Positions 25,698 through 36,380 of a DNA stretch of 64,000 nt are shown piece after piece. The notes below the pieces were generated by a model. It worked only from the letters and a program-made list of their open reading frames with translations, was not told where the DNA came from and ran no database searches. Made by a program: the position numbers and the translations under genes. Origin of the DNA: Adineta vaga (Eukaryota; Rotifera); the NCBI GenBank assembly GCA_021613535.1, contig CP075493.1:17484001-17548000 (forward strand). The letters run 5' to 3'. Positions within the stretch are counted from its first letter, which is position 1. Each line of letters starts with the position of its first letter.

Positions 25698-26895
25698 TAT
25701 TATAGATTTGATTTTGAACTTTTGTTATATTAATCATAATGACGAATTCTCATTGATATTATTCTTAATTATTATTCGAGATCTTTTATCTAGCCTTGAC
25801 AATCTTTGATCATAACATATATTAATTATTAATAATTTATAATTGTTCATGATGAATGTTTGTAATTGTTATAGTTTGAAAGAATATATTTACGTATTTT
25901 TTGAACAAACTAATCTGATAATTTGATAATTTTACGAAAAGAAAACAAAAGAAATATTTGATTAGAATATATAATTAAATTGTCAATATTATGTGAATGT
26001 CGAAGTTTTCTATCGTTTAGTTTATAGTTCAATTATTGATATGATTTACTCGATTTCATCATTGAAGATGTGAGTGTGAATATTATAAACAGTACGAACA
26101 CACCCTCAACATATCCCAGAAACCTTCCGGGTGGGCTCGCCTATAGAAGGCATACATTTTTGTAATATAAAGATTAATTTTTTGCAAAAACTTTTTAACA
26201 TTAGGGTGAGTTGAGTCCACCCCTAGCGTTGCCACTAAAGATAATATTATTGATGAACAGCGTATTTGGTGTATTGTTCAATATTCCTATTCAATTAATA
26301 AATATAAATACATTTATATAAAATGATTTCATTTCTAAATGGTTCTATGAAATCACCACATCATTGATGGTTATTTCTTATTGGATATTTTATTTTATTT
26401 GTACCATCGATGATGACATTTATTGCATATATTATAGCATCAAAAACATATAAACAGGAATTTAATATTGTTATTAGAAAAACTATATGAAGATTTCGTT
26501 CAACTAATTATTCGTTACGAACTATTTTATTGTACTTCATGAAAAAATACAATCAGTTCTATTTTGACGACGTAGATGTGAGTTTTTTTTCATCTCTTAC
26601 TCACATCTATACTTTTGCATTGTCTTATCGCATCTGTATTTATCAGTTTTTTTAACAATGTATGCAAGAAAAGAAAGAATATGTCGATAAACAACAACAT
26701 ATGACTATGTTGAGGGATTGAATATGGATGAGCGTAGATGAGAATCATAATTAGAGTTTATTTTTAAATGAAATCAAAGATAAATGTATTATCTGATTCA
26801 TAATTTTATTGATTCACGATTAATATTTGAATTCTAATTTTAAATATAATTAAAGCACACATAGAAATATTTATGTGACGAGAAATGATTGATCA
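25698..26895. other. AT-rich non-coding stretch
   Basis: No gene was seen. It contains the palindrome at 26063-26110 and a degenerate half-site near 26711. Confidence 0.4.
26063..26110. repeat. Telomere-like palindromic hairpin
   Basis: TTGAAGATGTGAGTGTG pairs imperfectly with CACACCCTCAA. This is a more diverged copy. Confidence 0.5.
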
Positions 26896-27228
26896 CTACT
26901 GTGGATCGAGTTGTAATCTATGAATAGCCACTACACCATATGGTGGTTGACCTATAACTTTCTTGTGGTCATTTGGATCAACATATTTGAGTGAAGCTTT
27001 GGTATTACTGAATACAGCTATATGATGCGTATTAGTGTAAGCAATAAGAAGTGAAGAAGGATGAGATATTATGGCAAACGATGTGAATTCACCTGAACCA
27101 CCATATTGAATGATGTGAGCTCCGAGCTTGAAAGGTTCTGTATCTGTTAAAGGCACAGGAATTAATCGAAATGGAATACCATTCATCGCAGAACCAAAAT
27201 TTCGAAAAATGAATACACTGAAATTGAT
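26896..27228 (-). CDS. C-terminal exon of an unrecognised protein
   Basis: After a plausible acceptor (CAATTTCAG at about 27228) the frame reads VFIFRNFGSAMNGIPFRLIP, continues through LGAHIIQYGGSGEFTSFAII and KVIGQPPYGVVAIHRLQLDP, and stops at 26896. Composition and strand-turn spacing look like a real folded domain. No preceding exon with a matching phase was found in the AT-rich DNA upstream. I do not recognise the family. The gene may be partial or broken at its 5' side. Confidence 0.4.
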   Translation of the reverse strand: MNFSVFIFRNFGSAMNGIPFRLIPVPLTDTEPFKLGAHIIQYGGSGEFTSFAIISHPSSLLIAYTNTHHIAVFSNTKASLKYVDPNDHKKVIGQPPYGVVAIHRLQLDPQ

Positions 27229-27715
27229 AATAACAGTCTTTTACTTTATCTTTATTTTATAGAATACAAAATAAAGAAAAATATTTTCGTGAAAGAAGTA
27301 TATATCCAAATACTGTGTATAATAGTATAGAATATTTTAATTAGTATTCTTTCTATTCACCATCAATACTTGGGTGGGTGTGGGTGAGGGCGTAGATGTG
27401 AGTGAAACAGATATACCCACACCCTCACCCATCCCACCCTCAAGAGAAAAGTCATGTAACTTGTTTTCTCCCAAGCCTTATTGTTTGTTGGAAAGAAACG
27501 ATCGAGTAATGTGGCGACAGGAACAAAACAAAGAATTCTATAGGTTCACAGAAAAATATCTACACCACGTAACAAAAACAATAAAGAGCAAGCAAATATT
27601 TATCATACGACACACTTACGTGTTATTACATGACGTGGCATATAATACGGTCTGCATTATTTTGACGCATATGAAAAGGTAAGAAGCGTCTGGTTGACTA
27701 ATACGAGAAAATAAG
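27229..27715. other. Spacer upstream of the DUF4419 gene
   Basis: It contains the telomere-like palindrome at 27370-27444. The open frame 27374-27682 is an artefact of that repeat and its flank. Confidence 0.5.
27370..27444. repeat. Telomere-like palindrome with a G-quadruplex motif
   Basis: At 27372-27390 four GGG runs are separated by loops of 1, 3 and 3 bases, and the other arm is CCCACACCCTCACCC plus CACCCTCAAGAG. The arms flank about 25 bases. Confidence 0.75.
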
Positions 27716-29422
27716 ATGTCTTTTCATACTGTTATTATCGATGATGAACTTGAACCTGCTAAAGTTCAATTTCCATCCGAGCAATCATCATCTTCTGTAA
27801 CAAACCACTGGCTTTCTAAAATCGAGGAAAATCAAAATTTAAGTCCACATGAATCATTTGAAAATTATTCGTCCTTATATACAGTTTCTAATGGACCGCA
27901 TACAGAAACATCGACAAATGCTGTGTTACAAGCTTTTACTTCGGCTTACAATCAACACCATGATTTAGTGTTGTCTCCAGATGATATGTGGATGGTAGTG
28001 TGTATGAAGTTTGCCGATTATGTCAATGACAATGCTGAACAACTACGCTCTCTCTTTGTCGAGCATCAGGAAGGAAAAATAGAGTTAACTGTTGCAGATC
28101 TTCTTGGAGAAAGGGAATGGGATCAATTCTTCAACGGAATGAAAGTGAAAATAATGAACAATGTCAAAGGTGATGTTTGTAATGTGCTAGCGGCAGATTT
28201 TACAACCACCGGCAAAGTCGAATCGATTCTTTCATCGGCATGTATTATGCATACGTTCAAACCCTACTTCGACTACCGCCGAATGATGTGCATCTGTGGC
28301 ATCCGACAAGTGCATTTTCTGGGTAGCTATATGAGGGTGCAAGACACCTTTGTCATATCCGCATATATAATCTCAATCATTCTGATAAAGAACACCTTAC
28401 TCGTGTAGTTTCTTCTGAACGTCTTTTTTCGACTAATTGTTCTAGCTATATTCGAAACTTTCGAGATCAATCGATCTGATGCGTTATAGCGTTTTCCGGG
28501 AAATTCTCCATTACGGCCATTACGGAAACTAAAAACAATGTTCATAGTGGACATAATCATTATATTGATGAAGTATAAGGCAGTATATATCCATTGTACC
28601 GGTAGTTGCAGCCTTCCTAAAACCGAGATATAACCCTCATCACCCTTCGCGGCACCCTCTATGAAAGTTTTGGTTATTGAGTTTAGAATAACCGCTTGGA
28701 TTGTGAAGAGTTTTTGGAAAATGCTATTTTCGATTTCCAGGAAATTCGTCTCATATCTGAATACATGTAATTTCCGGGAAAACGCTATAGCGCATCATAC
28801 GGATCGATCTGATGAAATATAGTGTAATGCATCCTAGTAAATTTTTAATGAAGTGAAGAATATATTATTGAAGAAAATAGTGTTGCAGAGCAATGCTAAA
28901 TGAATACTGCTTCTCTTTTTAGGCACTCTTAATGACTGGCAATTACTTTATACGAAAGCGCAACAATTACGATCATTCAGCAACAACAAATTTCGTCTCT
29001 ACATCGACGGTATTTTGCCGATCTTCGATGAATTCATAAAAACCTATCAAGGCAATGTGAATAAACAGTTCTGGATTAAAGTATGTGATATCACACGAGA
29101 TACGGGCTTTAGATATGGCGGTGGAGGCTCGGGAAAATTAATCACTGGGTGGGTTCTGCAGCTGTTTGGTTTGGAGGCTGATCGTACGATCGATCCGACT
29201 TATATAAAGCTACCCAATATTCGTGTTCCAGTTAAGCTAGAAGACGAGAAAAGCGGCAAAGTAACGCAGTGTTATATCGTCGGTGGCTTTCATGGTATTT
29301 ACTCGGTAGAGAATCGACACAAGCCTGTCATGAGTTTATCAGTCATTCAAGAGACGAAACCATCTGTATCGAAGGAGAAATTCATGGCTAAACTCAAACA
29401 TGAGTCGAATTTTGAAGAGTAG
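27716..29422 (+). CDS. DUF4419 family protein
   Basis: Two exons (27716-28322 and 28923-29422) join with a phase-1 splice (HFLG/TLNDW) into a 368-residue protein. The DUF4419 signature is visible: NAVLQAFTSAYNQHHDLVLS followed by PDDMWMVVCMKFADYVNDNA, then ELTVADLLGEREWDQFFNGM, ADFTTTGKVESILSSACIMH, and GTLNDWQLLYTKAQQLRSF. The last part reads FRYGGGGSGKLITGWVLQLF. The family is widespread in fungi, protists and some animals with unknown biochemical function. It has no signal peptide or TM segment, so it is probably intracellular. The 600-bp intron is an outlier here and is explained by an inserted MITE. The start is the ATG at 27716, just after AATAAG; an upstream stop supports it. Confidence 0.9.
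28478..28798. mobile_element. MITE in the DUF4419 intron
   Basis: TGATGCGTTATAGCGTTTTC at the left end is mirrored at the right; the 29-bp inverted ends differ at two positions. A 12-bp direct repeat ATCGATCTGATG lies at 28470-28481 and 28803-28814, partly overlapping the termini. No coding capacity. GC content is higher than in the rest of the intron. The superfamily was not determined. Confidence 0.65.
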
Positions 29423-29605
29423 AGATTGGTGCTCATTTTCAAAATGACATAAACAATTCTTTCATTTTATATTACTTCATAGAGTTTTGCTTTGAAACAA
29501 GTTTATAATGCATGATTAATTATCTACCTGACAAAAACTTTAACCAAATCGAAATGCGTCATAGTAGTTCTTTTCTTTTGTATACTTATTTAACAACGAA
29601 TTTAT

Positions 29606-29686
29606 TTGAGGTTGTGGGTGTGGATGTGGGTGGGTGTGGGTAGGTATAGGCGTGAAAGAGGAGATACCCACACCCACACCCACCCT
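29606..29686. repeat. Telomere-like palindromic hairpin, long copy
   Basis: TTGAGGTTGTGGGTGTGGAT followed by GTGGGTGGGTGTGGGT forms the G-arm. The C-arm is ACCCACACCCACACCCACCC. Loop about 25 bases. Confidence 0.75.
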
Positions 29687-30540
29687 TTTTTCTGCTTTCT
29701 TTGACAAATAAATCCAAAGCTAAAATAGAACTTCTTTTTCTTGAAATAAACCCTGATTAATCCAAAATCAGGAAAACCGAATTCGTAAATGAAAACAATC
29801 TACAAAATGATAATTTCCAATCAAAATACATTTCTAGATAACCTACAGACCGAACAACCTTCACTACTAGTCATACGATAGGAGACATTCAAAAAACCCC
29901 ATAACTAACACTTCCTGCGAACATTTCGACCATCTTGATCAAACTCAAACAAAATTTATCATCATCTCACTAATTCCTAAATACATTCCTCAAACTCAAT
30001 TTATGCAGTAATTCTACCATATCTTCTATACAGATGTCGCCCGATCACAGTGTCAAGACCCGATCACCGACTTGTTTCTCAGTCACTCAATTCAATATAT
30101 AAGCAAACCATGAATGAACTATAAAGAGTTGCAATGTCAGCAACTATATAATAACAAAACCCAGCCGTCTGAAGAGTCCACTAGCAAGGACGAAATCATG
30201 ATAACGGTAGCTATACTCACCCACACCCACACCCTCGTGAACCACACTGACCCACTGACACCGGTTCTTTCTATGAATAAAAATTTTAAAGTGCGAGAAG
30301 TTACTGATTAACCGATGTAAATAGGATCACGATTAAAACTTGACAGAATCCTAACTGATCCCGACAAGTTGTTTCTAGAGATAATTAGGACTGAGACTAC
30401 TGTCTTTTTTACCGCAGCTAATTGACACATGCACATACTATATCAGAAGTCGATTTATTTATGCAATTTATCAAATTCAACGAATTTTAGTCACATCGCT
30501 GGTAAAGTACCGCTATGTTCTGTTATGTAGTCAATTGAAT
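29687..30540. other. Intergenic stretch
   Basis: No gene was seen. A C-rich telomere-like half-site lies at about 30216-30235 (CTCACCCACACCCACACCCT). Confidence 0.4.
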
Positions 30541-32308
30541 TTAATGATTCTTTTGTAGAATAATTCGAACCATTTCGAAGAGGATCTTTTTAATATTAAT
30601 ATTAAATTTAGCCGATGTTTCATAGAATGGTATATTGTGTTGACGTGCTAATGATTCGCCAAGTTCACGAGAGACACAGCATTGTTCTGCCATATCACAT
30701 TTATTACCTACTAGAATTTTCGCAACATCATTCGATGCATGTTCATCAATATTACGCAACCATTTATTCATGTTTTCAAATGAATTCGCTTGTGTTACGT
30801 CGTAAACAAAGATTATTCCAGAGGCATTACGATAATAACTTTCTAGAGGTGAAGGAATTTTTTTCTTCTAGATAGTCAGTCATCTTAGAACACACTTACT
30901 AGTGATGCTGAAGAAACGTTCTTGACCGGCAGTAGTCCTGAACAAGGAAGAAAGAATATAATGATCCTAATGATACACTCGTCCAAAGCGCATAGTATGG
31001 TCATCTAAGGGATTATCTTACATTAAAAGGCATCTCAAGTTTACAGTCAATAAGCATGGATGAAGACTTAGTTGATCGTAGATTAATAGAAGTGTGGGAA
31101 CGATTTCTAATTTAAGTCATCTGATTTGAGGTTAAACCAGTTCAAGAATCAATCAGACTGAGAAATGTTTTGTAAAAATACAGATACAATTATTTAAGAT
31201 AAAAAAATACGATTTAAAACATGTTTCAAATACAGATAAAACTGTGTTTATACACTAAGGGCACATTCGGAAAGAGAATCTGAACTGTAACTGAAAAAAG
31301 TAGTGTTGGTGAGATAAAATGCATGGATGTGTTAAAAACCAGACACTTTAATTTCGGTTAAGCTAGCTAAATGTTAATTTTGATCATGTCCACCATCCTG
31401 GACATGCGTAAGTTTGGACTCGTACGTTTCTAGTACAAAATGATGAAAATTGACTTCAAAAGTCATTCATCGATAATGTCAGTTGACATAAATACAGTTA
31501 AATTGATCATCGTATATCAAACAGATGTGCGCAGACGTCTACTTACCATATCTGTAGCTTAATTTTGCGTCCGTCCACTTGAATGGTTTTTACTATAAAG
31601 TCAAGACGGATTGTGGAAATATACGGAGAATTGAATAGGTCATCGCGAAAGCCGAATAAAATGGTACCCTATGGAAAAAGATTCAAACAAGAACTTTCTC
31701 TTCAAAGAATTCATGATACCTTGCCTACACCACTATCACCTATAAGCAATATTTTGAGAGAACGATCGGGTTCCGTTATTCGACGATCATTGTGCTAGAA
31801 AGAAAAGTCAAATAATGTATTACGTTCGGTGCACAGTCAGATATTATATAGAAAGAAAAAGTCTTTTATCATTTTCTGACATTGAAGTCATCATTCCTGC
31901 AATTGATTGACAAAAATATGATGAATCTATCATTTCTCTACCCAATGTTTTGAATTATGATAAATCCAGAAAGTGTGGCGGCTCAGGTGCACCGATTCAA
32001 TTGTCAGATCTCATCGAAATCTTACTGAATCCTATTACTGAAATCCATCTACGCACATCTTCTTCCTAGAAGTAGAATCCAGACAAGAGCTGGAAACTAC
32101 ACCTTCTCTTATATTGGCAATTGTAGAAGCAAGATAAGTCGACCTCTTGTGATGTAAAAGTATGTCATGAGACAGGAACACATTTCCCACAAATTATATA
32201 ATTTTAAATATGGCAACTTACTATTGAGACTCCCGTTCGATCCGAGGAACTGTCGGTTGTGACACATGCTGAACAGTATGAGTTATTGCGTAAAGCAGAC
32301 AATGCCAT
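30541..32308 (-). CDS. Rab-like small GTPase with degenerate nucleotide-binding motifs
   Basis: Five exons on - (32308-32222, 31794-31720, 31668-31547, 30937-30900, 30842-30541) join without frame loss into 207 residues. The fold is clearly Rab8/10-like: LKILLIGDSGVGK, SPYISTIRLDF, VDGRKIKLQIW, SYYRNASGIIFVYDVTQANS, LVGNKCDM and ETSAK. Key residues depart from the family. After the P-loop Lys the usual Ser/Thr is Gly (GKG). The G3 motif reads W-T-T-A-G-Q instead of W-D-T-A-G-Q. The switch I Gly is Arg (TIRLDF). The protein stops at VRIILQKNH without the C-terminal Cys residues needed for prenylation. Exon 1 (MALSALRNNSYCSACVTTDS) is a reasoned guess from a phase-0 donor. All frames are open, so this is either a pseudo-GTPase or a young pseudogene under relaxed constraint. 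Confidence 0.75.
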
Positions 32309-32591
32309 TTGTATAATTCGGTATGCTATATGAGAATCCGAACAAAACACATTCAATAAAATACTAGCCAAAATCAGTCTAAATACCGTTTAAATAATTA
32401 TGTCGGTACGAATGAATGCGAGTGAACACCGTTTTTGTCTTTTTTTCGAATCGATGGCTCACTACACTCTCTGTCTACGCATTCAGTGTAGTGAGAAATA
32501 TCCATTTTAAAATAAAGAGATTTTTTTCTTTCTGCTCGTTTGATGATAAGGAGAGAGAGAAAAAGTAAAAAGAAACAAAACACTTGCATAG

Positions 32592-33024
32592 TAGGGGTGT
32601 TACTTTATTCTATTTTTCTTTATAGTAAAGAATAAAGTAAAGATTATCTTTATCTTTATAAAATAAAGAATAAAGATAAAGAAATAAAGATAAAGTTAAG
32701 CTTTATTTGTAAAAATAATGAAAAAATAAAGAATAAAGAAATTTTTTCCAATAATTCGTAAATAGATAAATAATTGATATAACAATAGAAAATATTGATG
32801 GCAGTTTCTTCTTTTCATCAGCGACATTCCAACATATGATATAATGCTAACAAATGAGAGTGAGATATAAAAAATTTATGAAAAAACCTTGTTTCACAAA
32901 TTCTTTTCATTCGTGACTTTTTAAGTTTTTGCGATCTATCTGGAGAAGACAAAATTTTAAGTATTTGAGGAAAAAAATTTCATTATTCTTTATTTTATAA
33001 AGGAAAGATAAAGTAACACCCCTA
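32592..33024. mobile_element. hAT-type MITE, 433 bp
   Basis: The ends are TAGGGGTGTTACTTTAT and its perfect 17-bp reverse complement. Flanking 8-mers TTGCATAG (32584-32591) and CTGCATAG (33025-33032) agree at seven positions, which fits a hAT target duplication. The body is dominated by AATAAAG/CTTTATT motifs near both ends. No transposase is present. It shares the TAGGGRTGTWAC head with the element at 13630. Confidence 0.85.
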
Positions 33025-33106
33025 CTGCATAGTAACTGCTTATTTTCGAATGCTTCGTCAATCACGAAGAAAATTGACTCAGCAAAAACGGAAAAATGCA
33101 TTTACT

Positions 33107-33168
33107 AGGGTGAGTGTGAGTGTGCGGTTGTGAGTATTATCTTCATCTAACACCCACACCCTCAAGAT
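33107..33168. repeat. Telomere-like palindromic hairpin
   Basis: TAGGGTGAGTGTGAGTGTG forms one arm; CACCCACACCCTCAAGATTT forms the other. Confidence 0.65.
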
Positions 33169-34666
33169 TTTCTGGCATGAGTCGCTGCTTGTTCCTAAGA
33201 TAGTGTGCTCTAGTTGTCGTGTCTTCTTTGTAGTCATGTCTCAAATAGTGTGAAGATGAAAATATGTATGAAGGAATGATTACGATGATGTTCTATGGTG
33301 ATGTTTTGAGATGTGTTTGTTCTTGAATGGAATAGTGATGTTAGTGAAGATTGATTCGAAAGTTCGTGTGCTTTGAAAATTACAGCATGGATTGGATGTT
33401 GGTAATGTGACATATAGTTGGACGCTTTTTATGATGAAAGTAATACGGGATTTTCTCATGAGATTGTAAAATATCAAGTTTACACGTGTTTGAATGCATA
33501 TGTAAAACCTAACACTTAGGCTTATACGTAAAAACGGGTTGACAATCCTTACTTTAATCGTATTCTTCATAATTCAACATGCGGTAGAGTCAATTTGTTA
33601 TATATATTAATATATTGAAATCAATTACCTCAGATCATTGATTAGATTATAATCGACTAAAAGTGGCAAACCTAAGAAAATCGATTCGTATGTGATTTGA
33701 TTTACATGTATCTGATTTCCCTAGTAAACTTAACAAGTTTGAACAAAATTCTTTAATTGACATATTCGTGTAATTATGTAATAAATTTTTGGAACTAATA
33801 TTACGATCATTACAGCACTGTAAACCATTGGATAAGCCATCAATTATCTAAGTATCATTGATACTGAGGTTTTCCATTTGATACGTATTGTCAAAATTAT
33901 TTTCATATTCTGTAGGATTTTCATTCATTTGATTTTTTAGTAAATAATTATTCTCTACATTTGTTGTAATTTTATTTTGTAAATCGGTATGAGGTGGAAA
34001 TCAGAAAATAATATTCGGCAATTCATAAGCATTTGGTGTTTGTTCATAATGAAGTTTTCTTTTTTTTCATTTTGCTTTCATTATTTATTATTGATCTTTT
34101 TGAGTTTCTGCTTGCAACAAAATCAAGGGCTTCGCCGAAAGCAAAATCTATGCAGATAATACTGATAAAATCTTTAGTTATACAAATATTCTAAATTAAA
34201 ACTACTTCAATATTAATATAATAATATATAAATGATTATATTTAAAAAAAACAAGATATTATTAAGGTTAGCACTGAAAATCTCGAACTTTTCATTTGTA
34301 GAAATATATGGAACATTTCCAGATTTTAAAGAAAATATATCATACAATCATTAGACCGTGCACAGATGTTCTTAGATGGAACGAACGAGACTTGAATAAG
34401 AACTGATAATATAGAAAATTCTCTCATAATTATCATATTTACTTAAATCTCCTATTAGAAATCAATACGATAATAGCTGAAATATACTTATCATGAACTA
34501 TCGAAGAAATAATCTGTAAAATTTTACAATGAGCGTCACCAATCTGAAGTGCAAAAACTATGTGCTCGAATATAAATCAAATACACCTTCTTGAGCATAT
34601 TTTTTTAACGACGGTCAATTCATAATTAGTCATTATGACGCTTAAAAATAATTTTCCGAACGATTA

Positions 34667-34725
34667 CAGTAAAACCTCTCTAATGTGAACACCATTGGAG
34701 CTGTTCACTAGTAGAGGTTTTACTG
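34667..34725. mobile_element. 59-bp pogo/Tigger-like micro-MITE
   Basis: Begins CAGTAAAACCTCT and ends with its exact reverse complement AGAGGTTTTACTG, flanked on both sides by TA (34665-34666 and 34726-34727). An inner pair GTGAAC/GTTCAC extends the palindrome, leaving a loop of only about a dozen bases. The terminus matches the CAGT..AACCTCT type of pogo/Tigger elements, and a TA target is expected for Tc1/mariner-pogo. Confidence 0.8.
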
Positions 34726-35339
34726 TAATATAAATATTAATTGTTTAATTACATACACATTAGAAATTCATTTTATAAGTTAAATATAAACACCATTTTT
34801 ATCTGATGTTAATCCACTTTCCTAAAAATTAACGATGAATTTCAACTTGTTTTTATTAGTTTTTAATATATTTTATATTACTACTACTATTATTTAACTC
34901 AGATTAATTTTAATAATTAATGGCAATTGGCAATAAGTGTTGCTGATTCATCTCGCTGTATAGTAATAGTAGGATTATCGAGAGAGAAAGCAATATGACT
35001 TGTATTGACATAAAACAAGTTGAGTTTCTTTTGTTTAAATTATAGACAATTATTAGATTTTTTTCAATGAAAAAATCAATTTTCTTCACCTCATCATTGC
35101 GCAAAGGTTTATTTAATTTTAACAGCATTTTTTTGTCTTATTTTTATTGGCAAGCACTAAATATTTCTTGACATAGACCAAGTATCTGTCGTCAATGAAA
35201 TCTGATTTTTTTTTCTATCTTTCGAATAGAGATATTATCATTTCAATTAATTGGTGAATTTCACTCGATAGGACATAGCCAAATGAGTTTTCTATTTAAA
35301 TGTGAAAGATTAATTCTTCAACAGTATGTTCGCCACATC

Positions 35340-35800
35340 GTTTAGCTACATACGCAGTTTTCTGATTATTTCCGATGTAATCTCAGTCACTGATTCCGGT
35401 CGGATCTATGTTCATCTTACATGAAAAAATCCGATAAACGGAAATCCTAAATACTTGTATGATCCGACCAGTTCTGATAGCAGTCAATGGATGGTTTTAT
35501 CATCGAATCCTGTCGATGTGAACCTACAAATTCCGATTATTTCTGATGATCGGATTATGTGGAATAAGATCCGAAATGATCAGTTCCTACGATCGGATTC
35601 GGTCGGTTCCATTTGCATGGATCTGATCGGAACCTGGTGTGTCCGGTCGTCGGATATGAAAGGGAAACAGTGGATTGCATCGGAATCCGACAAGAAATAT
35701 CCGACTGAATCCGATCATCCAGATCACAACGGATTTTGCATCCGTCTGGTAGGATCCGATGTACCCGCTTCGACCTGGGGATACTCAAATAACATTTACA
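35340..35800. repeat. Tract dense in CGGAT/ATCCG motifs, possible transposon body
   Basis: Within about 460 bp the words CGGAT, CCGAT, GATCGG and their complements recur many times on both strands, and GC content is well above its surroundings. This resembles the internal composition of the other motif-built MITEs here. I could not find terminal repeats or a target duplication. The open frames at 35455-35805 (+) and 35555-35788 (-) are by-products of the motif. Confidence 0.4.
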
Positions 35801-36150
35801 CTTGACAAAAAAATCCTCTATCTGGCAACATATCTTAGTTAGATTTATGGCAGTCCAAATTTAGCTAATTTTAGAGTGTTTTTCAAGTAGCAGTAATATC
35901 CGTGTTTATTCAAAGATATTTCATAACCTATTCGACAATAGAAAATATCGATGCACGATGAAAACATATCTTGTCATCACTGTGTAACGTTATACACATG
36001 AATAGAAAAAACGAAAGATATTATGATAGCCACATGCTTTACGTTGTCATACAAATAAAACTGCTGTGTCACTAATACACGCAGTATATAAAGAATATCA
36101 TTCATTTTGTTTTGTTTTTCTTCTCTCGCTTCAATATTACTATCGATATA

Positions 36151-36380
36151 ATGAGTCAAAATTCTCTCAACATTTTGATATTGGGACTTACACCAAGTAT
36201 AATTGAATCTGCTAGTAACTGGCTTGTTGCCCTTGGTATCGATGTGGGGTCTCTCGCAGTTACAAATACATCATCAAGCGATGCTGAAATTGCTCGTATT
36301 GCAAGTTTAAAAAATTGGAATGGTCTTATAATTGGGTATGGTGTACGAAATGATTCTGAATGGTTCGAACGTGGGTTTAG
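36151..36380 (+). CDS. Truncated orphan gene, first exon only
   Basis: The frame starts MSQNSLNILILGLTPSIIES and continues SNWLVALGIDVGSLAVTN, LKNWNGLIIGYGVRNDSEWF, ERGF, then meets a donor-like GTAAGT at 36381. The alternating beta/alpha pattern (LNILILGL, SASNWLVALG, DVGSLAVTN, NWNGLIIGYGVR) suggests a small Rossmann-like domain. No continuation is found: the next DNA is the inverted end of a MULE-like element, and the gene after that is unrelated. The donor GTAAGT is contributed by, or abuts, the element end. Probably cut by the insertion. Family not recognised. Confidence 0.5.

Larger units (their letters stand above)
32309..36150. other. Repeat-rich, gene-poor stretch
   Basis: It contains two MITEs (32592-33024 and 34667-34725), a telomere-like palindrome (33107-33168) and a CGGAT-rich tract (35340-35800). 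Short open frames in it (for example 33280-33570 and 34910-35128 on -) lack protein character. I see no supported gene. Confidence 0.5.

Noticed and set aside
26101-26230. GC-richer patch (CCTTCCGGGTGGGCTCGCC) as a tRNA or structured RNA gene
   Set aside because: No cloverleaf, box A/B pattern or consistent stem set could be found.
27374-27682. 102-codon frame upstream of the DUF4419 gene
   Set aside because: The first third is the telomere-like palindrome and the rest has no protein character; it overlaps the likely promoter.
35455-35805. Overlapping frames on both strands in the CGGAT-rich tract
   Set aside because: Open frames on both strands follow from the GATCGG-type motif, which lacks stops; no family likeness.
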